Shown in pieces: positions 7,854 to 16,548 of a DNA stretch of 64,000 nucleotides. Each line of letters begins with the position of its first letter. Within the stretch, counting starts at the first letter, position 1. The stretch comes from Acidimicrobiia bacterium (GTDB lineage: Bacteria; Actinomycetota; Acidimicrobiia; Acidimicrobiales; Bin134), in the NCBI GenBank assembly GCA_022819825.1, contig JAJEGM010000053.1, positions 67,722-131,721 of the forward strand. Direction: 5' to 3'. The notes under the pieces are model-generated. The model was not told the DNA's origin. It worked only from the letters and a program-made list of their open reading frames with translations, and did not search any database. Both the position numbers and the translations under genes were made by a program.

Positions 7854-10238
7854 TCAGGTCGCGCCGTCGGCCACCAGAACGACTTGGTCGCTGGCCAATG
7901 CTTCGATCTGTTCAGCGGTGTAGCTGAGCTCAGCCAGGATCTCAGCGGTGTGCTCGCCGCACTCGCAGGGGCCTCGCTGAACCGACTCTTTGGTGTCGCT
8001 GAAGTTCACCAACTGCCCGACGTCCTCGAACAAGCCGACAGATGCCGAATTCGTCTGGGCCCGCAGCCCGAGAGCGAGAGCCTCGGGGTCGTCGAAGAAG
8101 TCGCGGCAGAACTCCTCGTTCACCACCTCAACCGGCACGCGGTTGGAATCAAGCAGCTTGAACGCTTCATCAGCAGAGCGCTCCCGGCACCACGAGGAAA
8201 TCTCTTCGCTCAGCGCCTGGTCGTGCTCAGCCCGGGCCGTCGGATGGGAAAACCTGATGTCTGCGGCCAATCGCTCAAAGCCCGGGACCGTACACAGAGC
8301 CGCCCAGGCCGGCTCATCGATCACCGCGATGGCGATGTATCCGTCGCTGGTCTCGTACATGCGATAGAGGGCGCTGAGGCCCCACTGGTCGGCATCGACC
8401 TGATCCCAGGTAACTTCCGGGTCTTCGGGGTTGATCCAGGCATAAGACGTGGCCAGAAGGGTGGCGTTGACGATAGATGTGCTTACCGAGCGGCCTATCC
8501 CGGTGCGCTCCCGGTCGAACAGCGCCAACGCGATAGCGGTCGCACTGAGCATCGCGTTCCCCGTGTCTCCCATTCCCGAGCGCGACCACATCGGAGGGTT
8601 GCCGCTTGAGCAGGCACCGTCTTCCCACTCTGTGCCGCACAGCGCGGCGGCGGTCTGGTCGGTGCCAGGCAGATCGGAGCGCGGCCCCTTCTCGTAGCCG
8701 CGGGAGTTGCAGATCACCAGGTCGGGACGGCGTTCCCGCAGCGAAGCTTCGTCGATCCCCAGGCGGGCCATCGCACCAGGCCGCCAGTTGGTGGCGATGA
8801 CATCGGCCTGGTCGATGAGTTGGTGCAAGATCTCCAGTCCGCGGGGATCCTTGAGGTTGACTGAGATGCTTCGCTTGCCCCGGTTGGTGCCGAGCCCCAT
8901 GTGCGTGCCCGCCCAGAAGGTGTCGTGCAGCGCATGGATCTTGATGACGTCAGCGCCGAGGTCGGCGAGCATCCTCGGTCCGAAGGGTCCGGCCACCCCG
9001 AGACCGAGGTCGAGCACCTTGATCCCGGCCAGCGGACCTCCGGCGAGCTCGGTGGCGCCATTGGACCGGGCCTGCGTTTGTGTCCCGTAGGGCTCGCCAA
9101 ACTCCAGAGGGTTGCCGATGTGGCGGATCCGACCGTGTTGGGGATGGTCAACCTCGGCCACGCATCCATCCGCCAGAAACGACTCGTCGAGCAAGGCCTC
9201 AAGCGGGGAGCGCACCAATGCGACACCCATTTCGTTCGCCTCTGCCTCGGCCACCCAGTCGCGGGCCGGGAGTCGCTTGAAGGCTTCGGCCAGCTCGGGG
9301 TAGAGGAAGTGGGTGACGAGCAAGTCCTCAGCAGTCATGCCGATGCGATCAGAACCCCGGCGATAGTCGGTGTTGGGGCCAGTGGCGGTGGCTGAGGAAG
9401 CCGAACCGGTTTCGCGGACCCAAGCCGGCCAAATTGACCAGTGGTGGACCCATCGTCCGTCGGCGCACTCGAATAGGCCTTCGATCGATCGGCTGTCGGT
9501 GGGCCACATCCAATACAGGGGGCTGTCTTCAGGACGCTCGACCCGTTGCCAGACGAGGGACGCGGCGAACAATGCGCCCTGGAACAGCGATGTCTCCACC
9601 GCCTGGCCCCTGCCGATTACCTCGCGGGCCCGCAGGGCGGCCGCGATCCCGAAGATGGCCAGGTGAGCTGCGCCCAGGCTGGGCCAGTTCGTCCGGGGGA
9701 ATATGGGTCCAGGTCGATCAACACCTCGGACCATCCCATCAGGAGGGCCGAACTCGGGGGACGGGGGCTCGCGCCGGCCGATGTAGTTCATGGCCGTCCC
9801 CACCCGGCCCCGCTGGTCGAAGTACAGGCCGGTCCGAGCGGCGACCAGGGCATCGATTCCGGGCCGGTCTCGGTGGTCGGAGTGATGCCCGTAGCCGGTG
9901 ATGGAACAGGAGATGACCTGGGGATTGATCTCCGCCAGTGCGGCGTGGCTGAGGCCCAAGCGGTGGGTGGTGTCGCTGGAGAACGCGCTGACAACGATGT
10001 CTGAGTTCTCCACCAGCTCCCGGAACGAAGCAGCATCGGCTTCGCTGTGGAGGTCGAGCGGGATGCGCTCTGCGCCCCGGTGCCACACCACATAGCCCGA
10101 CTGATTTGCGAATGGATCGCCTTGCGGAGGCTGGATGCGGACGACTTCGGCGCCGTTGTCCTCCAGGATCATCGTGACCATGGGACCTGCGATGCCCCAT
10201 GACAGGTCGAGCACTCGCACCCCGCTCAGGATCCCCAT
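7854..10238 (-). CDS. Tandem-domain CaiB/BaiF (class III) CoA-transferase
   Basis: About 794 residues made of two CaiB/BaiF domains. The first begins GVRVLDLSWGIAGP, the second at about residue 401 begins GIKVLDLGLGVAGPFGPRML. The catalytic Asp expected before the 'GILAAL-RERTGRGQ'-type helix is present in the second domain (GMGDTGN, about D558). It aligns with Ser (about S187, WPSLG) in the first, so only the C-terminal half looks catalytic. Such enzymes move CoA between organic acids. The DMSP enzyme DddD has a similar two-domain plan with the active Asp in the second half, but nothing else here supports DMSP as substrate. GGAGG precedes the ATG at 10238. Confidence 0.85.
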   Translation of the reverse strand: MGILSGVRVLDLSWGIAGPMVTMILEDNGAEVVRIQPPQGDPFANQSGYVVWHRGAERIPLDLHSEADAASFRELVENSDIVVSAFSSDTTHRLGLSHAALAEINPQVISCSITGYGHHSDHRDRPGIDALVAARTGLYFDQRGRVGTAMNYIGRREPPSPEFGPPDGMVRGVDRPGPIFPRTNWPSLGAAHLAIFGIAAALRAREVIGRGQAVETSLFQGALFAASLVWQRVERPEDSPLYWMWPTDSRSIEGLFECADGRWVHHWSIWPAWVRETGSASSATATGPNTDYRRGSDRIGMTAEDLLVTHFLYPELAEAFKRLPARDWVAEAEANEMGVALVRSPLEALLDESFLADGCVAEVDHPQHGRIRHIGNPLEFGEPYGTQTQARSNGATELAGGPLAGIKVLDLGLGVAGPFGPRMLADLGADVIKIHALHDTFWAGTHMGLGTNRGKRSISVNLKDPRGLEILHQLIDQADVIATNWRPGAMARLGIDEASLRERRPDLVICNSRGYEKGPRSDLPGTDQTAAALCGTEWEDGACSSGNPPMWSRSGMGDTGNAMLSATAIALALFDRERTGIGRSVSTSIVNATLLATSYAWINPEDPEVTWDQVDADQWGLSALYRMYETSDGYIAIAVIDEPAWAALCTVPGFERLAADIRFSHPTARAEHDQALSEEISSWCRERSADEAFKLLDSNRVPVEVVNEEFCRDFFDDPEALALGLRAQTNSASVGLFEDVGQLVNFSDTKESVQRGPCECGEHTAEILAELSYTAEQIEALASDQVVLVADGAT

Positions 10239-10324
10239 TGCTTCTCCCTCCGCCACCAGTCCAAGTCAAGTGGTGATTTCTCCCAGGGTTAGGATAAGTC
10301 CCGATTCTCAACCAAGGGAGATTC

Positions 10325-11434
10325 ATGACTGCGACTGCACCACTGGAGTCAACCGCTGACCTCGAAGCGCGGGAGTTGCTTGTGTCTTCGGACTCGCACG
10401 TTCGGTTGACTCATGAAGGAGTGAAGGACCGGCTGGCGACGAAATTCCACAGTGACTACGACCAAGCCGTCGCCCAGGTCGGGGGCGGGGTGGCCACTCG
10501 CGCCGGCCAGAACACGATGCCCCCGGGATTTGAGGGGGTGCGACATGCCATAGGCCGGCCAGGAAATCTCGACGGTCATGAACGCTTGAAGGACATGGAC
10601 CAAGACGGCGTCGACGTGGAGGTGTGCTACTGCGAGTTCAGCGCATTCCGCTACTTGTATCTCATGAAGGACGGGTGGCGGGAGGCCACCCGGGCGTTCA
10701 ATGACTCGCTGATCGCATTCGGGGAAGCCGATCCCACCCGCCTGGTGGTGTCGTACCAGATCCCGATTCACGACATCGACGTCGCCGTCGAGGAAGTCCA
10801 CCGAGTTGCCTCCCTGGGTGGCAAGTCGCTGCAACTGCCCGTGTACCCCGTCGAACTGGGCGCCCCCGACTACTACGACCGGGTCTACGACCCCCTGTGG
10901 GCGGCCATCCAAGAGACCGGGCTCCCGGCCTGCTTCCACATCGGGCTCGCACCGATCGACTATTTCCAAGATGAGATGCCCCAATTCGGGCAGGGTTGCA
11001 TCCAGCCGATGTCAGCGATGTTCACCTCGGTGCAGTACGCCAACTTCATACTGAGCGGGATCTTCGTTCGGTTCCCCGAGCTGAAGACGGTGTGGGTGGA
11101 GCCCGGAGTGGGCTGGATCCCATGGTGGCTGTTCATCATCGACCAGATGAAGACGGTGACCAACTACCCCTTCAACGAGATCGATGAGCGCCCCAGTTTC
11201 TACTTCAACCGCAACATGTCCGTAACGTTCATCCACGAGCCGTTTGCGGTCCACAAGCTCCGCTACGACATCGGCGTCGAGAACATGATGTGGTCCACCG
11301 ATTACCCCCATCCTGCCTGCACCTGGCCGGACTCCCGAGAACTGGTCAACCAGGACTTCGAAGGCATCCCTGCTGATGAGCGCGAGCTGATTTTGAGCGG
11401 CAATGCCATCCGGGTCTGGAATCTCGACCTCTGA
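10325..11434 (+). CDS. Amidohydrolase_2 family metal-dependent hydrolase (paralogue 1 of 5)
   Basis: A 369-residue TIM-barrel protein of the amidohydrolase-2 (ACMSD-like) group. Likely metal ligands are the N-terminal SSDSH, FHIG in the middle and the Asp of STDYPHP near the C-terminus. The order matches four other proteins in this window. Family members hydrolyse or decarboxylate aromatic and related acids; the actual substrate is unknown. AAGGGAG lies 4 nt before the ATG. It diverges from the CaiB/BaiF gene. Confidence 0.85.
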   Translation: MTATAPLESTADLEARELLVSSDSHVRLTHEGVKDRLATKFHSDYDQAVAQVGGGVATRAGQNTMPPGFEGVRHAIGRPGNLDGHERLKDMDQDGVDVEVCYCEFSAFRYLYLMKDGWREATRAFNDSLIAFGEADPTRLVVSYQIPIHDIDVAVEEVHRVASLGGKSLQLPVYPVELGAPDYYDRVYDPLWAAIQETGLPACFHIGLAPIDYFQDEMPQFGQGCIQPMSAMFTSVQYANFILSGIFVRFPELKTVWVEPGVGWIPWWLFIIDQMKTVTNYPFNEIDERPSFYFNRNMSVTFIHEPFAVHKLRYDIGVENMMWSTDYPHPACTWPDSRELVNQDFEGIPADERELILSGNAIRVWNLDL

Positions 11435-11456
11435 GAATTCTCAGCGCTCTCCCCGC

Positions 11457-12638
11457 TCAGTCGAGCGTCAGGATCGCCCCGGTCCGGCTGGCGGAGATAA
11501 CCGCGGTTCGGGCATCGGCCACCTGATTGACAGCGGTGCCTCGTAGCTGACGCACCGCCTCCAGCACGAGGTTGAGCCCGTGGATGTAGCCCTCGCCGAT
11601 CAACCCGCCGTTGGTGTTGGTGGGCAGCGAGCCGTCGAGGGCCAGGCTGCCGTCGGCGATGAAGTCCTTCGCCTCGCCGAACCCGCAGAACCCCAGTCCT
11701 TCGAGTTGCATAAGCAAAATGGGGGAGAAGGCGTCGTAGATCAGAGCGACGTCAATGTCGTCTCGAGAGAACCCCGCATCTTCGAAAAGACGGCGGCCCA
11801 GCGCCACTGTGCCGTCCATGACGGACAGGTCGGGCCGGTAGTGGTCGCTGGCGATCTCCTGCTCGAAGAGGCCGGCCGTCGATGCGGTTCCGATGCGAAC
11901 AGGGGTGTGCGGCAGGTCGGCGGCTCGCTGTGACCCGGTGATCACCAAAGCAACTGAGCCGTCGGTCTCCTGGCAGCAGTCCAGCAAGTGGATGCAAGGC
12001 TCGACGATCCACCGTGACTCCTGGTGCTCATCCAGGGTGATCGGATTCTGGTACCCCCAAGCCGCGGGGTTGGTGGCGGCATACTCGCGCAGCTGGACCA
12101 CTGCACGCCCGAAGTCGGCGCTCTCCACCCCGAATTCGTGCATATAGCGCACTGAGTTGAGTGCCATCCAAGATGCCGGAGTCAACACCCCAAAGGGCAT
12201 GCACCACTGCATGGCCGTGGTTCCCGAATGACCCGAAGTGGGAGAGGGTGCTGTTTTGGCCGATCCAAAACGAGAGGCTCCAGATCGGGCTCGTATCGCC
12301 CGGTAGGCCACGACCACTTCCGCGGCGCCGCTGGCCACCGCAGCCGCTGCGTGCTGCAAGACGCCCACCGATCCGCCGCCCCCATAAGGGATTCTGGCCG
12401 AGAAATTGATCTCCTCGAACCCCACCGAGCGGACAAGCTCGGTTTCCTCCACGGGGTCAACGGTGTAGCTGACGATCCCGTCGACATCGGCCGCGGCCAT
12501 GCCGGCATCGTCAAGGGCGGCGGTAATCGATTCGCAGGCCAGTTGGAGCTCAGTGCGGCCGGCCCGGCGGGAGAACTCCGTGCAGCCGGCCCCGACGATA
12601 GAAGCCGCCCCGCGGGCCAGAGTGCGGCGGCCCGTCAC
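11457..12638 (-). CDS. Thiolase-fold protein, lipid-transfer/SCP-x thiolase-like
   Basis: A 393-residue thiolase-superfamily protein. It has the N-terminal IVGAGCTEF, the RIPYGGGGSVGVLQHAAAAV loop where thiolases place the nucleophilic Cys, and NTNGGLIGEGYIHGLNLVLEAVRQLRG near the end. The nucleophile position is occupied by Gly/Ser, not Cys, while the GEGYIHG His is kept. This is the pattern of the SCP-x/Ltp2-like group, in which Ltp2 acts as a retro-aldolase with a DUF35 partner in steroid side-chain breakdown. The DUF35 gene overlaps its start by 4 nt, supporting that reading, though the substrate is unproven. Confidence 0.8.
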   Translation of the reverse strand: MTGRRTLARGAASIVGAGCTEFSRRAGRTELQLACESITAALDDAGMAAADVDGIVSYTVDPVEETELVRSVGFEEINFSARIPYGGGGSVGVLQHAAAAVASGAAEVVVAYRAIRARSGASRFGSAKTAPSPTSGHSGTTAMQWCMPFGVLTPASWMALNSVRYMHEFGVESADFGRAVVQLREYAATNPAAWGYQNPITLDEHQESRWIVEPCIHLLDCCQETDGSVALVITGSQRAADLPHTPVRIGTASTAGLFEQEIASDHYRPDLSVMDGTVALGRRLFEDAGFSRDDIDVALIYDAFSPILLMQLEGLGFCGFGEAKDFIADGSLALDGSLPTNTNGGLIGEGYIHGLNLVLEAVRQLRGTAVNQVADARTAVISASRTGAILTLD

Positions 12639-13051
12639 AAGTCCTCGCTAGGACGGAATACGGGGATCAGGGGACCGTCGGCGGTGGGGACGAAGTGCGC
12701 GTGGACCGGCATGCCGATGCGCACGTCATCCTTCGAGACATCGGTGAGGCACGACAGCAAGCGAACTCCCTCTTCGAGATCCACCAGGGCCGCGATAACC
12801 GGGTACTCGAATGCCGGATGCTGGGGGTGGTGGAGTATGGCATAGCTGTACAGGGTTCCCTGCCCGCTGAGCTCGGCTATTTCCACCTCCAATGATGAAC
12901 AGGCCGGGCACATGGGACGCGGCGGGTGACGCAGTCTGCCGCAACCCGCACAACGCTGGGCCACGAGGCGGCATTCGGCGGCCGCGTCCCAGAACACGGC
13001 GCTGTCATCGGTGACCGTGGGCGACGGCCGGATTGGGGCATCGGCGGCCAT
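12635..13051 (-). CDS. DUF35 / Zn-ribbon OB-fold partner of the thiolase-like protein
   Basis: A 138-residue protein. C34, C37, C48 and C51 (CAGC and CPAC) form the zinc ribbon. An OB-fold follows (GQGTLYSYAILHHPQHPAFEYPVIAALVDLEEGVRLLSCL). DUF35 proteins bind CoA thioesters and sit beside thiolase-like enzymes, here by a 4-nt overlap (12635-12638). GGGAG precedes the ATG at 13051; an upstream in-frame start would add 18 residues without homology support. The pair probably forms one complex. Confidence 0.85.
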   Translation of the reverse strand: MAADAPIRPSPTVTDDSAVFWDAAAECRLVAQRCAGCGRLRHPPRPMCPACSSLEVEIAELSGQGTLYSYAILHHPQHPAFEYPVIAALVDLEEGVRLLSCLTDVSKDDVRIGMPVHAHFVPTADGPLIPVFRPSEDL

Positions 13052-13173
13052 TTGCTCTCCCTTCTGGAGGCGGCTTGTGCATGGTAGGTCGCCGTTAGCA
13101 GCCAAGGGCGGTTGTCGAAGCTAACCTGCGGATTGATGACACTCCGCCACGGTCGCGAGGCTTGGGGCCGGTG

Positions 13174-14427
13174 ATGACGGCCAACGAGAACGAGCGGGTG
13201 TTGTTGGTGTCCGGCGATTCCCATGCCGGGCCGAGCCTGGAAGCGCTGCGGACATATTGTCCGTCGGCCTACTTGGCGGCCTTTGATGAGTTCACAGCGA
13301 GCACCGAGGTCGAGGAGATGCGCGCCGTGGTGCGGGAGAGCGGGTCGTTGTACATGAACACCTCGGGACACAATGACCCGGAGGCCCGCCTGGCCGACAT
13401 GGACCGCGACGGCATTGCCGCCGAGGTGATCTTCCACAACAGCTTCAACGGCGAGCCGATTCCCTTCGTCGACGAGGGCTGGCCCGAACTCGACAATCCC
13501 GAGATGGCCGGGGTGGGATTTCAGATCTACAACCGCTGGCTCGCCGATTTCTGCTCGGCGGCACCCGACCGGCTGATCGGGTTGGCCCATATCCCGATGT
13601 GGGACATTGACGCCGCCATTCGAGAGGTTGGGTGGGCGGCCGACCACGGATTGCGGGCGGTCAACTTTCCCAGCGCCCGACCGCAATGGATCCAGTACAA
13701 CGAGTCGGACTGGGACCCGTTCTGGGCCGTGGTGCAAGAAGCCGGGGTGGTGCTGGGGACCCATGCCGGGGCGGCCACCGATCCTGCTGTTCGGGATGTA
13801 GGTGGCACGCCGCTGCTCTTGATAGAGGCCGGTGGGGCGTACAACCGCCGGGCAGTGGCCCGCATGATCCTGGGGGGAGTGTTCGAGCGGTTCCCCGGCC
13901 TCAAGCTGGCCATGACCGAACAGCCCGGGGTGTGGATCCCCGCTGCCCTAGTCGAGCTCGATTCGGCGGCCCTGGCGCCGCTGCCGTTGTCCAACGCAGA
14001 GCTGTCCAGACCTCCCAGCGAATACTTCAAGCAAAACGTGTTTGTCGGGGCCAGCTTCATCGCCCCGTTCGAGGTAGAGGCCGCAGTAGAGGACTGGTGG
14101 TGGACGAATATCTTCTGGGGCCGCGACTACCCGCACCCCGAGGGCACCTGGCGCTATTCCGATGATCCAGAAGAGACCCCCATGACCCACCTATCGCTGC
14201 GCCACGCCATGGCCGGCGCCCCCCACGACAAGGTTCGGGCCATCGTCGGGGAAAACGCGGCCCGGGTCTATGGGCTCAACATGGCCGCGCTGCGGTCGAT
14301 CGCCGGTGAGATCGGTCCGAGCATCGAGGAAATCACCACTCCGCTGAAGGCAATTCCGGCCTTGGAGGGGCCTGAGCGCAAGGGCTATGGCTACTTCGCT
14401 TTTCGAACTGTCGGCCCTTATGCGTGA
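13174..14427 (+). CDS. Amidohydrolase_2 family metal-dependent hydrolase (paralogue 2 of 5)
   Basis: This 417-residue protein has the same layout as paralogue 1: SGDSHAGPS at the N-terminus, GTHAGAA centrally, and GRDYPHPEGTW toward the end. It has an extra C-terminal tail of about 60 residues (LRSIAGEIGPSIEEI and beyond) that paralogue 3 shares (SNIASQIGPTPEQL), so 2 and 3 form a subgroup. ATG at 13174; in-frame GTG and TTG codons lie just upstream. It is followed by an SDR and a cupin on the same strand. Confidence 0.85.
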   Translation: MTANENERVLLVSGDSHAGPSLEALRTYCPSAYLAAFDEFTASTEVEEMRAVVRESGSLYMNTSGHNDPEARLADMDRDGIAAEVIFHNSFNGEPIPFVDEGWPELDNPEMAGVGFQIYNRWLADFCSAAPDRLIGLAHIPMWDIDAAIREVGWAADHGLRAVNFPSARPQWIQYNESDWDPFWAVVQEAGVVLGTHAGAATDPAVRDVGGTPLLLIEAGGAYNRRAVARMILGGVFERFPGLKLAMTEQPGVWIPAALVELDSAALAPLPLSNAELSRPPSEYFKQNVFVGASFIAPFEVEAAVEDWWWTNIFWGRDYPHPEGTWRYSDDPEETPMTHLSLRHAMAGAPHDKVRAIVGENAARVYGLNMAALRSIAGEIGPSIEEITTPLKAIPALEGPERKGYGYFAFRTVGPYA

Positions 14428-14476
14428 GTCTCGGCTCAAGGATTAGATTGCAAGCCCTCCCGAAGGAGTACAAGAG

Positions 14477-15271
14477 ATGACTGCTCGCAGCGACAACAGG
14501 GTTGCCATTGTTACTGGGGCACGGCCTTGGGGAGTTGGGGGATCGACGGCTCGGGCCCTCGCCCAACGGGGCTATGACATCGCGTTGGTTGACGTCCGCC
14601 AGGACTGGGGGGAGCAGAGCGCTGAGGCCATCATGGGAGAGACCGGCCAGCGGGCGATTTGGGTGCGGACCGACGTGTCGAATCGCGATGATGTCGTGGC
14701 CATGGCTGATGCCGTGCTGGGGGAGTTCGGTCGCATTGATGCGCTGGTCAACAACGCGGCGATCGGTGGGGCCAGCAGCACCGAGGGCTTTGAGGTGGAG
14801 GAATTCAACCGGGTGATCGGCGTCAACTTGCTCGGTCCGATGCTGTGTACCCAGGCAGTAATTCCGGTGATGAAGGAGGCCAACTATGGCCGGGTGGTCA
14901 GCGTGGCCTCGACGGCACCCTTCAACCCGCCTCCAGCAGATATGAGCCCCGTGTCTCTGTACAACGCCGCCAAGGGAGGTTTGATTGCCTGGACCAAGTC
15001 AGCCGCCGCGGAATTGGCCCCCTACGGCATCGTGGTGAACGTTGTCGCTCTCGGCGGCATCTCGACTGGCGGCATGGGCAGCGAGAATCCTCCGACTCCT
15101 GAACAGGACGAGCATATGTTGAATGTCGTGCACCGCGGCTTGCTGCCATGGGGCCGGGTCCTGCGAGTCGATGAAGCAGCTGATGTGATCGCCTATGCGG
15201 CCTCCGCACCGAGCCACGCCATGCTCGGGGCCACCATCCACGCCAGCGGCGGACGGGTCATGCCGCTCTGA
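14477..15271 (+). CDS. SDR-family oxidoreductase
   Basis: A 264-residue short-chain dehydrogenase. The cofactor loop is slightly unusual (TGARPWGVGGSTARAL) and NNAA replaces NNAG, while YNAAK with a preceding Ser in VASTAPF forms the active site. An acidic Asp at the end of beta-2 (ALVDVRQD) suggests NAD(H) preference, as inference. AAGGAG lies upstream of the ATG. Probably co-transcribed with the amidohydrolase before and the cupin after it (49 and 46 nt gaps). Confidence 0.85.
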   Translation: MTARSDNRVAIVTGARPWGVGGSTARALAQRGYDIALVDVRQDWGEQSAEAIMGETGQRAIWVRTDVSNRDDVVAMADAVLGEFGRIDALVNNAAIGGASSTEGFEVEEFNRVIGVNLLGPMLCTQAVIPVMKEANYGRVVSVASTAPFNPPPADMSPVSLYNAAKGGLIAWTKSAAAELAPYGIVVNVVALGGISTGGMGSENPPTPEQDEHMLNVVHRGLLPWGRVLRVDEAADVIAYAASAPSHAMLGATIHASGGRVMPL

Positions 15272-15317
15272 GTTCGGTTGAAGAAGAGTCCCGCAGAACC
15301 TGAGAAAGAGGAATGCA

Positions 15318-15830
15318 ATGGAAGACGGAGAGCAGGTCCGCCGGGTGGTTACAGGGCACGATGGGGATGGCCGATCGGTGGTCGTCTTCAACGACGTTCA
15401 CGACTACAAACGGCGGATTCAGATTTGGACCACAGAGGGTTCCCCGGCGGACAACTCTGGCACGGTCACCGATACTGCCCAGCGCGAGACTCGCCTGGAA
15501 GCCCCTCCGCAGGGATCGATGTTCTGGCTGGTTGAACTCCCTCCGAGCCTGGAGGTCGACCCTGAAGCAGCAGCTGCCACAGCTGAGAGGCTCGCCGCAG
15601 AGGGCGCGGTCACCCATAGCGATAGCCGACCCGGGATGCACACCACTAGAACGATCGACTACATGGTGGTTCTCGACGGTGAAGTCACCCTGCTGTTGGA
15701 CGAGGGCGAGGTGACCCTGCACAAGTACGACACGGTGGTCCAGCGCGGGACGGCTCACCATTGGGAGAACCGAGGTACTGAGCCGGCCCGCTTGGCCTTC
15801 GTTCTGCTCGATGCCCAGCCGCTCCCGTGA
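15318..15830 (+). CDS. Cupin-domain protein
   Basis: A 170-residue cupin. The core runs from HTTRTIDYMVVLDGEVTLLLDEGEVTLHKYDTVVQRGTAHHWENRG, giving a G-x-V-x-L strand and an H-H-W metal-side motif typical of the fold. The first 80 residues are additional. Function unknown; cupins range from dioxygenases to isomerases and storage proteins. An AAGAGG sequence lies just before the ATG. It follows the SDR gene on the same strand, hinting at a role in the same pathway as the 13174 amidohydrolase. Confidence 0.7.
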   Translation: MEDGEQVRRVVTGHDGDGRSVVVFNDVHDYKRRIQIWTTEGSPADNSGTVTDTAQRETRLEAPPQGSMFWLVELPPSLEVDPEAAAATAERLAAEGAVTHSDSRPGMHTTRTIDYMVVLDGEVTLLLDEGEVTLHKYDTVVQRGTAHHWENRGTEPARLAFVLLDAQPLP

Positions 15831-15841
15831 GCGGCTTCGCC

Positions 15842-16522
15842 TCAGCGGGTGGTGGTGACGGACACCAGGCTGCGATGGGGGAAGGCCCAACCGTTGGGGC
15901 GGCGTTCCCCGAGGCTATGGAATCGCTGGTTGAGGTCTTCTTTGTGACGCTCTAGGGCGGTGGCTCTGTCGGGGTCGATGCCCACCACCTGATCGCACCA
16001 CTGATCGAAGCTCTGGTACACGGCCTCCGAGGTGTAGGTGAACCGGCGCAGCGAGTCGAACTGGTTTCGGTCGAGTTCGTCCAGGCGTTGCTGGGCCGCG
16101 GTGCGAACGGCGGTCTCGTCGATGACCGGGTAGCCCATCGAGTCTTCGGGTCCTTCAATTTCTGGCTCCGCTACATAAAGCGTCCCTCCGGGCCGGAGCA
16201 CCCGGCCAGCCTCTTCGAGAGCCTGGGCCATGTCATCGGTTGGGATGTGGTGCAGGGAGTTAGAGAAGACAACGACATCGAAGGAGTTGTCGTCGAACGG
16301 GAGGGCCTGGCCCGGCGCGTCGACATACCTGTCGGGATGCTCGGGATCGGCCTCCAGAGCTTGTCGGAGCATCTCGGCACCGCAATCGGCTCCGATGGCG
16401 CGTGCCCCCTTGCTGTGCAGCCACCGCACCAGTGCGCCGTCACCACAGCCCACATCCAGCACATCCCGTCCGGCCACATCGACGGTTTCAGCAAGGACGT
16501 CGGTGCCACGGCGAAGGGTCAT
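15842..16522 (-). CDS. Class I SAM-dependent methyltransferase
   Basis: A 226-residue Rossmann methyltransferase. Motif I is VLDVGCGDGALVRWL, a GADCGAEML acidic segment follows, and the FDVVVFSNSLHHIPTDDMAQALEEAGRVLRPGGTLYVAEPE block is the standard motif II/III region. Of the UbiE/Coq5-like 'methyltransf_11' kind; substrate unknown. The ATG at 16522 is preceded by TAGCCT with 6 nt spacing and no ribosome-binding site, so a leaderless transcript is likely. Confidence 0.88.
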   Translation of the reverse strand: MTLRRGTDVLAETVDVAGRDVLDVGCGDGALVRWLHSKGARAIGADCGAEMLRQALEADPEHPDRYVDAPGQALPFDDNSFDVVVFSNSLHHIPTDDMAQALEEAGRVLRPGGTLYVAEPEIEGPEDSMGYPVIDETAVRTAAQQRLDELDRNQFDSLRRFTYTSEAVYQSFDQWCDQVVGIDPDRATALERHKEDLNQRFHSLGERRPNGWAFPHRSLVSVTTTR

Positions 16523-16548
16523 GCCACCAGGCTAGGGCACACCTTCCC

